This document shows, one piece after another, positions 27,455 to 36,969 of a DNA stretch of 64,000 bases (the stretch's first letter is position 1; each line of letters begins with the position of its first letter). The notes beneath the pieces are model-generated. The model was given only the letters and a program-made list of their open reading frames with translations, made no database searches and was not told where the DNA came from. The translations under genes and the position numbers were made by a program. The DNA comes from Bowmanella denitrificans (lineage in GTDB: Bacteria; Pseudomonadota; Gammaproteobacteria; Enterobacterales; Alteromonadaceae): contig NZ_PEBU01000003.1 in assembly GCF_002887595.1 (NCBI RefSeq), positions 472,865 to 536,864 on the forward strand. The letters are read 5' to 3'.

Positions 27455-27480
27455 CAAAAACACCCGGCAATCCCGGGTGT
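27455..27480 (-). terminator. Rho-independent terminator after cheW
   Basis: ACACCCGG and CCGGGTGT arms around a 5 bp loop; on the minus strand the stem is followed by a run of five T residues. It lies 21 bp beyond the cheW stop and probably ends most transcripts of the flhA-to-cheW cluster. Confidence 0.85.
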
Positions 27481-27500
27481 CTGTCATCTGATATCACCCG

Positions 27501-27989
27501 TTACAGGCTGCTGATTTCATCCCATTCTTCATCGGTCAGCAATTTGTTCAGATCCACCAGTATCAGTAATTCACCATCACGGTTACTGACGCCCTGGATA
27601 AACTTGGCGCTTTCTTCAGTGCCGACATTGGGGGCGCTATCGATTTCAGAGGATTTCAGATAAACCACTTCAGCGACACTGTCTACCAGTATCCCCACCA
27701 CCTGTTGGTCGGATTCGATAATCACAATGCGGGTATTGTCGGACACTTCGTTAGCGTCAAGACCAAATCTGGCCCGGGTATCAATCACGGTGACCACGTT
27801 GCCACGTAAATTAATAATGCCCAGTACATAATCAGGTGCGCCCGGCACCGGGGCAATCTCGGTATAACGCAGCACTTCCTGCACTTGCATCACGTTGATG
27901 CCGTAGGTCTCATCCCCCAGTCTGAAGGTCACCCACTGCAGAACTTCATCTTTATCAGTCCCTGCATTACTGTTTCTGTCGTCACTCAT
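27501..27989 (-). CDS. cheW: Chemotaxis coupling protein CheW
   Basis: 162 residues, a single CheW domain: VLQWVTFRLGDETYGINVMQ, VQEVLRYTEIAPVPGAPDYV, LGIINLRGNVVTVIDTRARF and RIVIIESDQQVVGILVDSVA. It couples chemoreceptors to CheA in polar arrays. It is the last gene before the terminator and follows the ParP-like gene by 23 bp. Confidence 0.96.
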   Translation of the reverse strand: MSDDRNSNAGTDKDEVLQWVTFRLGDETYGINVMQVQEVLRYTEIAPVPGAPDYVLGIINLRGNVVTVIDTRARFGLDANEVSDNTRIVIIESDQQVVGILVDSVAEVVYLKSSEIDSAPNVGTEESAKFIQGVSNRDGELLILVDLNKLLTDEEWDEISSL

Positions 27990-28012
27990 AGCTTTAGCTC
28001 CCGACCGGCGGA

Positions 28013-28690
28013 TTAATCTGCATCTTTACTGCCCAGCCCTTGTTCCAGAAGGGCCACCAAGGCGCCAACATCGATAAGGGCACACATTTTTTCCTTCACC
28101 AGACCAGCAAGCCAGGGGCGCTTGCCGTGGCTTTCACGCCACTTTACATCGTCTTGGTGTAAGGTCACCGTATTTACCAGTGATTCGCAGCAAAGCCCCC
28201 AACCACTGTTCTCTAACATAATAAGATATTGATAATTTAAGGATTCTGCCAGTGTTTCTGTGTATTTTTCTGGCATAACCCACTGAGCCGTGTCTACCAC
28301 TTTCAGCTTTTCGTCCCGATGCAGCATTACACCTTTGAACCAATCAGGCTTGCCGATTAAAGGAGACGTCTTGTCCATCTTATGGATACCGCCAAGCTCA
28401 GTCAAAGGTACGGCCAGAATTAACCCCGCGACTTCAAAATACAAGGCCTGAAACTTGCCTTTACGGTATTCTGGCTCCTCGTCTGGCACAGATACTGAGG
28501 CTGTATCGGCTGTTGCGCCTTCATCCTGAAGAGCGGGTGCAGGTGGCGGGACGGGAATATGAGGTTTTGCCTCTTCCAGCAGCCTGGCAACGGCCTGGCG
28601 CTGAACCTGCTCAATCACAGCGTCTTCTGTCAACAAGGCACTGAGGTATTCCTCCATGACTTTTTCATTGGCAAACTGATTTTTGCTCAT
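28013..28690 (-). CDS. ParP-like CheW-domain protein
   Basis: 225 residues. The N-terminal third is a helical segment followed by a Pro-rich linker (HIPVPPPAPALQDEG); the C-terminal two thirds are a divergent CheW-like domain (FQALYFEVAGLILAVPLTEL, GIHKMDKTSPLIGKPDWFKG, KMCALIDVGALVALLEQGLG). It overlaps the ParA-type gene by 4 bp and precedes cheW, exactly the parC-parP-cheW order of Vibrio. There, ParP links ParC to CheA and keeps arrays at the cell pole. The assignment rests on architecture and gene order. Confidence 0.82.
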   Translation of the reverse strand: MSKNQFANEKVMEEYLSALLTEDAVIEQVQRQAVARLLEEAKPHIPVPPPAPALQDEGATADTASVSVPDEEPEYRKGKFQALYFEVAGLILAVPLTELGGIHKMDKTSPLIGKPDWFKGVMLHRDEKLKVVDTAQWVMPEKYTETLAESLNYQYLIMLENSGWGLCCESLVNTVTLHQDDVKWRESHGKRPWLAGLVKEKMCALIDVGALVALLEQGLGSKDAD

Positions 28691-29466
28691 ACCTGAGGCT
28701 CCTGGCTCAACAGAAAGTTCAGCAAACTGTTATAAGCATAGACGCCCCGGGAGCGAGGATGATAAACCGGCAGTGGACTCTGTGCCTGGCTGGCATCACG
28801 GAAACGGGTATCCACCGGGATGACGCCGTTCCATACCAATTCGCCATAGGTATTGCGCAGACTTTTATACGCCTCCAGCGCTGCATTAGTGCGCTTATCG
28901 TACATGGTAGGAATAATAGTGTAGGTATAGTCCCGCGGCTGCGACTTTTTCATAATCTCCAGGGTGTGCATCATGCGATCCAAGCCCTTTAAGGCCAGAA
29001 ACTCTGTCTGCACAGGTACCAGAATCCGTTGGCAGGCCGCCAGTGCATTAACCATCAACACCCCTAATACCGGCGGGCAATCCATAATGGCAACATCAAA
29101 TTCATGTTCAATCAGCTCAAGGGCCTTTTTGATAATCAGGCCCATACCGCCCTGATGGCCCATGCTCCTGTCCAGCGTTGCCAGCGCCATAGTGGCCGGT
29201 AAGATAAACAGCGAATCAAATTTAGTTGAACACAGACAATCCAATACTTTATCGGCGGTCAGATTTTTATGTGCCAGGAACACATCATACAGACTGGAAG
29301 ACAGCTCTTCTGAGTCCACCCCAAAGTAATAACTCAAAGACGCATGGGGATCGGTATCCACCAGCAAGACCTTTTTGCCCTTAAGCGCTAACAAGGAACC
29401 CAGGGTCACAGTGGATGTCGTTTTGCCAACGCCGCCCTTTTGATTTGCCACAGTCCAGACAATCAC
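28687..29466 (-). CDS. ParC-like ATPase for polar localisation of chemotaxis arrays
   Basis: 259 residues, GTG start. It is a ParA/Soj-family ATPase with a deviant Walker A NQKGGVGKTTSTVTLGSLLA at the N terminus, switch region LLVDTDPHASLSYYFGVD and Walker B-like VAIMDCPPVLGVLM. No ParB partner or parS is nearby. Its place between cheB and the ParP-like gene identifies it as the chemotaxis orphan ParA (ParC in Vibrio), which positions arrays at the old pole and moves them on division, rather than a chromosome partition protein. Confidence 0.88.
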   Translation of the reverse strand: MIVWTVANQKGGVGKTTSTVTLGSLLALKGKKVLLVDTDPHASLSYYFGVDSEELSSSLYDVFLAHKNLTADKVLDCLCSTKFDSLFILPATMALATLDRSMGHQGGMGLIIKKALELIEHEFDVAIMDCPPVLGVLMVNALAACQRILVPVQTEFLALKGLDRMMHTLEIMKKSQPRDYTYTIIPTMYDKRTNAALEAYKSLRNTYGELVWNGVIPVDTRFRDASQAQSPLPVYHPRSRGVYAYNSLLNFLLSQEPQV

Positions 29467-29502
29467 AACTTAACCCTTTATGGAAACCTATCCCTGCCCA
29501 AT

Positions 29503-30609
29503 TCAGGCAGGCATTTCAGCTAAAATATGAGAAGCAATATCGCCCAGCGCTAAGCTGGCTGAAGACAACCCGGCCGCAGCCACGGCCTGTGGCATGCCAT
29601 ACACCACACAGCTCTTTTCATCCTGCGCCCAGATCGTAGCCCCACGGGGCTTTAATGACCGACAGCCTTCACGTCCATCGGCTCCCATACCGGTAAGCAC
29701 CACCGCCAGAATATCACCGCCATATACCCGCCCCAGTGATGCAAAACTCAGATCCACACTAGGCTTATAGGTAATATTATCCAGGCCGGTGTCATCAACA
29801 ATGCGAATACGGCAGGAACGACTGCTGCCATCCACCAGCATTTGCTTGCCTCCGGGTGCCAGATACGCGCAGCCGGGTTCAACTAAATCGCCGTTCTCGG
29901 CTTCCTTCACTTTAATCTGACAGAGATTGTTCATTCTCGCTGCAAAAGCGGTCGTGAACGTACCCGGCATATGCTGCACAAGAAATACCGGGTAAGGGAA
30001 ACTGGCCGGTAACTTAGTAAGAATGGTTTGTAGCGCCACCGGCCCGCCTGTCGAGGCACCAATGGCCAGGGCAGCGTATCGCTTACCTGTCGCTTTTGGC
30101 GGCCTGACTGACTCAAATACCGGTGCGCTTTTTGTTTCCTGCACTCTGGTATCCCGCAGGCTGCTGCGCGTAACCGGTGCAGGTCTTAATAAACTTGGCC
30201 GGGTAAATGCGCGGCGTCTGGCCAGCGCCTTAACTCTTTGCTGCAGCAGGCTGATAGCCTCCTGCCTTTCCCGGGCAATGTCTTCAAACTTTTTCGGCAG
30301 GAAATCAAGCGCCCCGGCATCTAAGGCATCCAGTGTGGCCTGAGCACCGTCATGGGTTAAGGACGAGAACATCAGAATAGGCGTGGGCGTACTGGCCATA
30401 ATGCGTTTCACCGCACTAATGCCATCCATCACCGGCATTTCCACATCCATGGTAATGACATCGGGCTGCAGCTTGGCAGCCATATCTATGGCTTCCTGAC
30501 CATTTTTGGCCTCACCGACCACTGTCAGGCCGGGGTCCTGGTTGAGAAAATCCGAAACCCGCTTACGAAAGAATGTCGAATCGTCGACCACCAGTACCTT
30601 ATAACGCAT
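29503..30609 (-). CDS. cheB: Chemotaxis protein-glutamate methylesterase/deamidase CheB
   Basis: 368 residues. The receiver domain has Asp9/Asp10 and phosphoacceptor Asp55 ([13 protein letters not shown]). A long Arg-rich linker (about residues 120-175) joins the esterase domain with Ser186 (IGASTGGP), His213 (VQHMPGTFT) and Asp311 ([11 protein letters not shown]). It removes methyl groups from chemoreceptors in adaptation. The start lies 3 bp after the cheA stop. No cheR is in the window. Confidence 0.97.
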   Translation of the reverse strand: MRYKVLVVDDSTFFRKRVSDFLNQDPGLTVVGEAKNGQEAIDMAAKLQPDVITMDVEMPVMDGISAVKRIMASTPTPILMFSSLTHDGAQATLDALDAGALDFLPKKFEDIARERQEAISLLQQRVKALARRRAFTRPSLLRPAPVTRSSLRDTRVQETKSAPVFESVRPPKATGKRYAALAIGASTGGPVALQTILTKLPASFPYPVFLVQHMPGTFTTAFAARMNNLCQIKVKEAENGDLVEPGCAYLAPGGKQMLVDGSSRSCRIRIVDDTGLDNITYKPSVDLSFASLGRVYGGDILAVVLTGMGADGREGCRSLKPRGATIWAQDEKSCVVYGMPQAVAAAGLSSASLALGDIASHILAEMPA

Positions 30610-30612
30610 CAG

Positions 30613-32814
30613 TTATTTGCTTTTTTTATCTTTTAGGCCTTTTTTCGCATAACGCTTGAGCAGGCTGGGAATATCCAGAATCAGGGCAATGCCGCCGTCA
30701 CTGGTAATAGTTGCGCCGGCCATACCTGGCGTGCCTTGCAGCAGGGCATCCAGTGGTTTAATCACCACCTCTTCCTGACCAATCAATGCATCGACCACAA
30801 AACCTACTTGCTGAGTGCCAATTTGCACCACCACAACGTGGCCTTTACTGCGTTCAACCTTGACCTTTTCCTTACTGCGATGCAGCCATTCCTTCAGATA
30901 AAACAGAGGAATCGCCTTGGAGCGCACAATCATGGTGAGCTGACCATCAACCGTGTTGGTCTTACTCATGTCCACATTTATGATTTCACTGACTGCGGCC
31001 AGTGGTAAGGCAAAGGTCTGCTCACCAACAATCACCATCAGGGTGGGCAGAATAGCCAGGGTCAGAGGGACCTTGATCTCAAGCCGGGTACCCACGCCTT
31101 TTTCTGAGTGAATATGCACGGTACCGTTGAGCTGGTTGATTTTGGTTTTCACCACATCCATGCCAACGCCGCGGCCGGAAATATCGGAAATCTCGGTTTT
31201 GGTGGAAAATCCCGGTGCGAAAATCAGGTTGAAGGCTTCAACATCTGACATACGGGCAGCGGCATCCACATCCAGCACACCACGCTTAATGGCAATCTCT
31301 TTCAGCTTCTCCGGATCCATGCCCTTACCATCATCTTCGATGGTCAGCAGAATATGGTCGCCTTCCTGGGACGCCGACAAGGTAACAGTACCGGTGCGCT
31401 TTTTACCCGAGGCTTCACGCTCGTCCGGCATTTCAATACCGTGGTCTACTGAGTTTCTGACCAAGTGCACCAAGGGATCGGCCAGGGCTTCCACCAGGTT
31501 TTTATCCAGATCGGTTTCTTCACCCACCAGATTCAGGTTAATTTCTTTCTTCAGGCTGCGGGCTAAATCGCGAACAACCCTGGGGAAGCGACCAAACACT
31601 TTCTTAATGGGCTGCATGCGGGTTTTCATCACCGCACCTTGCAGATCCCCGGTCACCACATCCAGATTGGCAATAGCCTTGGACATATCTTCATTATTGA
31701 TATTGACGCCAAGACTGAGCAGACGGTTACGAACCAACACCAGCTCACCAACCATGTTCATAATCTGGTCAAGGCGTTTGGTATCCACCCTCACTGTTGT
31801 CTCAGCAGGTGGTGCAGCCGGCGCTTTCTTGTCGTCTTTTTTCAGGGCCACAGCAGACGACTTGTCTTCGTCATCATCACTGGCTTTAGGCGCAGGTTTG
31901 GCAGCAGGCTTCGCGGCTTCTGTTTTAGCGGGCGTTGCCGCTGCAGGTTTAGCAGCAGGCTTTGGTGCTTCAGACTTAGCCGGTGGTGCTGCCGGCACTG
32001 CACCAGGCCCCTTACCCGAGCCATGCAATTGGTCGAGTAAGGCTTCGAATTCATCATCGGTAATATCGTCACCGCTCTTTGCATCGGAAGCAGGAGCGGC
32101 TTTGGCAGGTGCAGGGGCATCGCTGGCAGCTTTAAATTTGCCTTCACCGTGAAGCTGATCGAGCAAGGCCTCAAATTCATCGTCGGTAATGTCTTCATCA
32201 CCGTCACTCAAATCAACCTGTGGTGCAGTTTTGCTGGCAGTTGATGCCGCTTTGGCATTAGAAGGTGCACCGCCTGGCCCATGCAGTTCATCCAGCAAAG
32301 CCTCAAATTCATCTTCGCTGATATCGTCGATACTGCCACTATCAGTACTGTCACTCACCGAAACAGGTTCGGGCTCGGGTTCAGGCTCTGGCTCGGGCGC
32401 TGGCGCCACATATTCGTCTTCGGACTCAGGTTTACTTAAACGATGCAAAGCCTCCAATACTTCTGGAGAGGCAGGCTCCAACGGTTCACGGGCTTTAACA
32501 CTGGCAAACATCTCATTGATGCTATCCAACGCTTGCAAGATAACATCCATCAGCTCGGCAGTTACCTGGCGCTTGCCGGTACGCAACACGTCAAACACGT
32601 TTTCAGCACCGTGGCAGGCATCCACCAGTTCGGTCAGGGAAAGGAAACCCGCCCCACCTTTAACGGTGTGGAAGCCGCGAAATATGGCATTGAGCAAATC
32701 CGCATCTTCGGGATTGTTTTCCAGATCAACCAGTTGCTCCTGCAATTGCTCCAGAATTTCTCCCGCTTCAACCAGGAAGTCCTGCAGGATATCCTCATCA
32801 ACGTCAAAGGCCAT
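30613..32814 (-). CDS. cheA: Chemotaxis histidine kinase CheA with repeat-bearing linker
   Basis: 733 residues. P1 has phosphoacceptor His49 (FRGFHTVKGGAGFLSL). Residues 130-340 are an acidic, Pro/Ala/Lys-rich linker holding three copies of a DDEFEALLDQLHG-type motif (165-179, 209-223, 251-265). P3 begins near VRVDTKRLDQIMNMVGEL, then the P4 kinase N box (VHLVRNSVDHGIEMPDER) and G boxes (IEDDGKGMD, DISGRGVGMDVV), and the P5 CheW-like domain to the end. I see no folded P2 (CheY/CheB-docking) domain between P1 and P3. In Vibrio the equivalent CheA linker region interacts with ParP, so the repeats may serve localisation or docking. Confidence 0.96.
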   Translation of the reverse strand: MAFDVDEDILQDFLVEAGEILEQLQEQLVDLENNPEDADLLNAIFRGFHTVKGGAGFLSLTELVDACHGAENVFDVLRTGKRQVTAELMDVILQALDSINEMFASVKAREPLEPASPEVLEALHRLSKPESEDEYVAPAPEPEPEPEPEPVSVSDSTDSGSIDDISEDEFEALLDELHGPGGAPSNAKAASTASKTAPQVDLSDGDEDITDDEFEALLDQLHGEGKFKAASDAPAPAKAAPASDAKSGDDITDDEFEALLDQLHGSGKGPGAVPAAPPAKSEAPKPAAKPAAATPAKTEAAKPAAKPAPKASDDDEDKSSAVALKKDDKKAPAAPPAETTVRVDTKRLDQIMNMVGELVLVRNRLLSLGVNINNEDMSKAIANLDVVTGDLQGAVMKTRMQPIKKVFGRFPRVVRDLARSLKKEINLNLVGEETDLDKNLVEALADPLVHLVRNSVDHGIEMPDEREASGKKRTGTVTLSASQEGDHILLTIEDDGKGMDPEKLKEIAIKRGVLDVDAAARMSDVEAFNLIFAPGFSTKTEISDISGRGVGMDVVKTKINQLNGTVHIHSEKGVGTRLEIKVPLTLAILPTLMVIVGEQTFALPLAAVSEIINVDMSKTNTVDGQLTMIVRSKAIPLFYLKEWLHRSKEKVKVERSKGHVVVVQIGTQQVGFVVDALIGQEEVVIKPLDALLQGTPGMAGATITSDGGIALILDIPSLLKRYAKKGLKDKKSK

Positions 32815-32827
32815 GCATCAATTCCCC

Positions 32828-33574
32828 TTAAAACCCTAAGCTTGAAAGTAGATCATCTACGTCATCCTGACCAGTTACCACGTCATCACGGGTAGCCGCA
32901 TCAATAATTGGGCCCTCTGCCATTTCCTTGCTGGCCTCTTTCTTGGCTTGTTTGGCAATCTCATCTACTTCGGGCTCACCAAACACCTTAAGCATATGTA
33001 CCAGGTTGTCTTCGACTTCTTTGACTAACTCGATGACTTTACGGATAACCTGACCGGTCAGATCCTGATAACCCTGAGCCATCAGCACTTCGGTCAATAG
33101 TTCGTTCAGTTTCGCCGAATCAACACTGGCCTCGTCAAGAAGCTTATCCATATCATGGCAAAGCGTTTTAAATTCACCCAATTGCAACTGACGTGTCATC
33201 AGCCTTTTCCAGTCTGGCAGAATTTCATTAATTCTGGCATTCAGACGTTCAGCGATAGGCATACTGGTCTCAACCGCATCCATCGTGCGGTTAGCTGCAT
33301 CTTCCGTGGTTTCAATTACATAGTTGAGTCGACTTTGTGCATCAGGAATATCTTCCTGAGCCAAATCCGCGATGCGGGCATCCAATTGGAAATTGTTAAG
33401 TGAATCATGTAACTGACGTGTAAGTTTGCCCACTTCGGCAAACAATTCCATGGAGTCTTCCATGGTCACAGATTCCAGCAGTTGCATGGCACCCTGGTTG
33501 TCTCCCTGCTCAAGCAATGTCACCAGTTGGCGAGCATCCTCAAGCGACATGGGAGCTTGATGAGTATCAGTCAT
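32828..33574 (-). CDS. cheZ: CheY-phosphate phosphatase CheZ
   Basis: 248 residues, almost all helical. The active-site helix is MAQGYQDLTGQVIRKVIELV with the catalytic Gln, and the C terminus ends DDVDDLLSSLGF, the CheY-binding tail peptide. It dephosphorylates CheY-P at the pole. The gene lies between cheY and cheA with short gaps, as in other polar-flagellated gammaproteobacteria. Confidence 0.95.
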   Translation of the reverse strand: MTDTHQAPMSLEDARQLVTLLEQGDNQGAMQLLESVTMEDSMELFAEVGKLTRQLHDSLNNFQLDARIADLAQEDIPDAQSRLNYVIETTEDAANRTMDAVETSMPIAERLNARINEILPDWKRLMTRQLQLGEFKTLCHDMDKLLDEASVDSAKLNELLTEVLMAQGYQDLTGQVIRKVIELVKEVEDNLVHMLKVFGEPEVDEIAKQAKKEASKEMAEGPIIDAATRDDVVTGQDDVDDLLSSLGF

Positions 33575-33609
33575 TAAGGCGTTCCTTATGCTTTAGGATC
33601 CGCCAGGGA

Positions 33610-33993
33610 CTACCCAAGGCGCTCAAATATCTTTTCGAGTTTCTCTTTCAGCGTAGCTGCAGTGAATGGTTTCACCACATATCCATTTACACCGGCCTGG
33701 GCTGCTGCAACAATTTGCTCTTTCTTCGCTTCCGCTGTCACCATCAGAACAGGGGTGTGTTTCAAGCTATCATCAGCGCGAATGGCTCTGAGCAGATCAA
33801 TCCCCTGCATCCCTGGCATGTTCCAGTCAGTGATAACAAAGTCGAAATCGCCTTGTTGCAACATTGGCAACGCGGTATTCCCGTCATCAGCTTCCTGAAC
33901 ATTGGTAAAGCCCAGGTCTTTGAGAAGGTTCTTGATGATACGTCTCATTGTCGAGAAATCGTCGACAACAAGAATTTTCATGTTTTTATCCAA
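33610..33993 (-). CDS. cheY: Chemotaxis response regulator CheY, TTG start
   Basis: 127 residues with phosphoacceptor Asp56 ([13 protein letters not shown]), acidic pair Asp11/Asp12 and the conserved Lys in [12 protein letters not shown] choose the TTG at 33993, read [16 protein letters not shown]: a GGAGG (34003-33999) lies exactly five bases before it. The ATG three codons inside would sit 17 bases from that site, and the upstream ATG at 34020 lacks one. The DKNMKIL start is also the usual one in related CheY proteins. CheY-P binds the flagellar switch. Confidence 0.95.
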   Translation of the reverse strand: MDKNMKILVVDDFSTMRRIIKNLLKDLGFTNVQEADDGNTALPMLQQGDFDFVITDWNMPGMQGIDLLRAIRADDSLKHTPVLMVTAEAKKEQIVAAAQAGVNGYVVKPFTAATLKEKLEKIFERLG

Positions 33994-34039
33994 AACTGCC
34001 TCCAGTGAGGAATCAACCAACTGTTATTCTTATTAAATT

Positions 34040-34765
34040 CTATTCCATTTGCCAGCTTTGCATGCGAGTTCTGAGTCTCAACATGGCCTGACTATGGATC
34101 TGACTAACCCGAGACTCACTGACTTCAAGCACTTCGCCTATTTCGCGCAGGTTCAGTTCCTCGTCATAATACAGTGACAGCACAATGGCTTCCCGTTCAG
34201 GCAAAGTAGTAATAGCATGGGCCAGCGCTTTTTGAAACGATCCCTGCAACAAATCATCAAAGGGTGCGTCAGTGCCCCGGTTCTGTTCGGTGCTAATGAC
34301 ATCTTCGGTAATGCCCAGATCTTCAATACCCACCAGTCTGCCGGCATTCACTTCGTTCAACATCTGGTGATATTCATCCAGACTGACTTGTAATTTCCCG
34401 GCAACATCGGCATCACGCGCATCGCCACCAGTTTCACGTTCCACTGCTTGTATAGCCTCGGCAATGGCGCGGCTGTTCTTATGCACCGAACGGGGTGTCC
34501 AGTCGCCTTTACGAATTTCGTCCAGCATAGCACCGCGGATGCGAATACCGGCAAAGGTTTCGAAACTGGCTCCCTTGGAACCGTCAAAATTTTTGGCGGC
34601 TTCCAACAAACCAATCATGCCAGCCTGAATAAGATCGTCAACCAACACGCTGGCAGGCAGACGCGCCATCAGGTGGTGGGCTATACGCTTGACCAGTGAG
34701 GCATGTTGCTCCACCAGCTTCGTTTTATCGTCGAATTGCTGATAGGCGGCTGCTTTATTGTTCAC
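34040..34765 (-). CDS. fliA: Flagellar sigma factor FliA (sigma-28)
   Basis: 241 residues, GTG start overlapping the flhG stop. Sigma region 2 (LVKRIAHHLMARLPASVLVD, DLIQAGMIGLLEAAKNFD, FETFAGIRIRGAMLDEIRKG) and region 4 (LPEREAIVLSLYYDEELNLR, EIGEVLEVSESRVSQIHSQA) are complete. It directs transcription of late flagellar and chemotaxis genes. Confidence 0.97.
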   Translation of the reverse strand: MNNKAAAYQQFDDKTKLVEQHASLVKRIAHHLMARLPASVLVDDLIQAGMIGLLEAAKNFDGSKGASFETFAGIRIRGAMLDEIRKGDWTPRSVHKNSRAIAEAIQAVERETGGDARDADVAGKLQVSLDEYHQMLNEVNAGRLVGIEDLGITEDVISTEQNRGTDAPFDDLLQGSFQKALAHAITTLPEREAIVLSLYYDEELNLREIGEVLEVSESRVSQIHSQAMLRLRTRMQSWQME

Positions 34766-35634
34766 ACTTTATCTCTTTGGACCGCAGAATTCTGATTGAC
34801 TAACTGTTCCAGGAAAAACTCCAGATGCCCCCCGGGCTGCGATGGTATTGGCCATCTTAGCGCCTGTTTAGCCAGATTATTGATGGCTACTGCCGCTGGC
34901 GAACTGGGATAGGCTTCGATAATGGATTTTTGCCTGCGTACCGCTTTACGAATGTTCTCGTCAAACGGAATTGTGGCAACCAATTCCAGGGCAACATCCA
35001 GAAAACGATTGGTTACTTTTGACAGTTTAGCAAAGAGTTCTTGTCCTTCGCGTAAGTTGCGCACCATATTGGCCACAATCTTAAAGCGAAATACACCATG
35101 GTCACGATTCAAAATCTTGATCAGCGCATAAGCATCCGTCAAAGAAGTCGGCTCATCACACACCACCACCATAATATCCTGGGCTGCGCGCGAGAAGCTC
35201 AACACCATATCGGAAATACCGGCGGCGGTATCCACAATCAGCACGTCGATTTGGCTGCGCAATTCACTGAAAGCGCGAATCAATCCGGCATGTTCTGTGG
35301 GGGTCAGCTCTGTCATGGACTGCGTGCCAGAGGTGGCCGGGGCAATTTTGACCCCATAGGGGCCTTCCACCAGCACTTCTTCCAACAGACATTCACCCGA
35401 CAGTACGTGAGATAAATTCTTTTCGACCCGCAGGCCCAACATTACGTCAACGTTGGCCAACCCCAGGTCGGCGTCAAGCACCATGACCCTTTTGCCTTGC
35501 TTGGCCATAGCGATGGCTGTATTCAGAGTGATGTTGGTTTTACCCACTCCCCCTTTGCCACCGGTAACGGCAATCACTTTGATTAGATTGGGCTGGTTCA
35601 TTCGTCTTAAGCTACTCGCTTGATCCTCAATCAT
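34762..35634 (-). CDS. flhG: Flagellar number regulator FlhG (FleN), ParA-like ATPase
   Basis: 290 residues. An ATG at 35634 overlaps the flhF stop (ATGA); an internal ATG at 35601 is an alternative. The deviant Walker A is VTGGKGGVGKTNITLNTAIA, followed by VMVLDADLGLANVDVMLGL and VLIVDTAAGISDMVL. The C-terminal basic/amphipathic part matches MinD-like FlhG. It limits the cell to one or few polar flagella by opposing FlhF. Confidence 0.95.
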   Translation of the reverse strand: MIEDQASSLRRMNQPNLIKVIAVTGGKGGVGKTNITLNTAIAMAKQGKRVMVLDADLGLANVDVMLGLRVEKNLSHVLSGECLLEEVLVEGPYGVKIAPATSGTQSMTELTPTEHAGLIRAFSELRSQIDVLIVDTAAGISDMVLSFSRAAQDIMVVVCDEPTSLTDAYALIKILNRDHGVFRFKIVANMVRNLREGQELFAKLSKVTNRFLDVALELVATIPFDENIRKAVRRQKSIIEAYPSSPAAVAINNLAKQALRWPIPSQPGGHLEFFLEQLVNQNSAVQRDKV

Positions 35635-36950
35635 ATTGATACTGCTGAGTTTACAACCTGCTGCGTTCTTGTAGGCATTAAAGCATACTGCTTAAATAGT
35701 CTCGCTGCACAAGAAATTATGTACTTGGCATCGGCCGCCTTAATGTCCTCGGGCACCTTCTGCCCATCCGTCAAATATCCGACAGGCAATCTGTGCTCCA
35801 GGGCCAGGCTGATGGCTTCGCCGAGACTGTAACACTCATCAAGTTTAGTGAAAATACAGCCCTGCAAAGAAATCTGCTTATACGTCATAAGCTGATGCTC
35901 CATCACTCTATGCTGCGCATTCGCGGCCAACACCAGATAATGTTTGATATTAGCATAAGATGATTCAGCCAAGGTATCTAACTGTTTGATTAATCTGGTG
36001 TCTCTTTGACCAAAACCGGCAGTATCAATCAAAACCAGGCCTTTATTGCGAAACTGATGGAGCAGATCGGACAATTCTTCGGCACTGGCCGCTTTCTTTA
36101 CCGGGCAGCCAATAATCTTGCCGTAAGTCGCCAGCTGTTCGTATGCGGCAATGCGATAGCTGTCAATGGTAATAAGCGCTACCTGATTGGCACCATAACG
36201 CTGCGCATACTGCGCCGCCAACTTGGCAATCGTGGTGGTTTTACCGGTGCCGGTCGGCCCCATCAGTGCCACGACACCGCCTTTGGCGAGAATATCGTTT
36301 TGTGTCGTGTGCAGACGATTGGCCAGTAGTTTAAGCAGAAATACCCAGGCGTCACGCTCCTCGCAGTTGGCCGGTGCATAGGATACCACCTGCTCGGCCA
36401 GCGCTGGGGTAATGCCCATGCGCACCAATTTATCAATGAGATAGCTATGCAGGGGCCTGGCTTGCTGACGATCTTGCTTGATCAGGCCAGCCACCTGAAA
36501 CTCCAGTACATTTCGCAGTGACTTCAACTCCTGGCGAATATCCTGCAACTCGATGTCGTCCTGTCTGTTGGGCTCTGTCTTCACAGGGGTATGCTGCGTG
36601 TTTGCACTTGTGCTTTCTGCACGGGCAGGTTGCGATGCTGATTGAGACTGTTTGGTTTGCTTTTCCAACAGTGCTTTAAGGCTGTCCGGGCCGGAATCCC
36701 CGATAATTTCGCTGAGACTGGGCGTCTTTCCTGCTGCGCCAGCCGGTGCCATTCTTGGTTTTGCCATAACATCCGGCTGATTGGCTTGGGGTGTTTGCTT
36801 ACGTACAGGCTCTCTGTCATAGGCAGCAACAATTTCTATACCATCCGCCACTTTTTTGTTCGACATGATCACTGCGTCACCGCCCAACTCTTCTTTAACC
36901 TGAGCCAGCGCTTCGCGCATGTCTTTTCCATAGAAACGTCTGATTTTCAC
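35631..36950 (-). CDS. flhF: Flagellar placement GTPase FlhF
   Basis: 439 residues. The N-terminal B domain is MKIRRFYGKDMREALAQVKE with a Pro/Gln-rich linker. The SRP-type G domain has the P-loop LMGPTGTGKTTTIAKLAAQY, VALITIDSYRIAAYEQLATY, LVLIDTAGFGQRD and a TKLDE guanine-specificity motif (IFTKLDECYSLGEAIS). It marks the flagellated pole. The start is 19 bp after the flhA stop. Confidence 0.96.
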   Translation of the reverse strand: MKIRRFYGKDMREALAQVKEELGGDAVIMSNKKVADGIEIVAAYDREPVRKQTPQANQPDVMAKPRMAPAGAAGKTPSLSEIIGDSGPDSLKALLEKQTKQSQSASQPARAESTSANTQHTPVKTEPNRQDDIELQDIRQELKSLRNVLEFQVAGLIKQDRQQARPLHSYLIDKLVRMGITPALAEQVVSYAPANCEERDAWVFLLKLLANRLHTTQNDILAKGGVVALMGPTGTGKTTTIAKLAAQYAQRYGANQVALITIDSYRIAAYEQLATYGKIIGCPVKKAASAEELSDLLHQFRNKGLVLIDTAGFGQRDTRLIKQLDTLAESSYANIKHYLVLAANAQHRVMEHQLMTYKQISLQGCIFTKLDECYSLGEAISLALEHRLPVGYLTDGQKVPEDIKAADAKYIISCAARLFKQYALMPTRTQQVVNSAVSI

Positions 36951-36969
36951 TTTTACCCCCTATGTCAGC

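Noticed and set aside
28687..29466. ParA-type ATPase as a chromosome partition gene or origin marker
   Set aside because: No ParB, parS, gidA or dnaA nearby; the che context points to chemotaxis array positioning.
31127..32152. Long plus-strand open frame opposite cheA
   Set aside because: It lies wholly antisense to the strongly supported cheA. Its Ser/Ala-rich translation mirrors the cheA Ala/Pro/Lys/Asp linker, and it has no ribosome site or family pattern.
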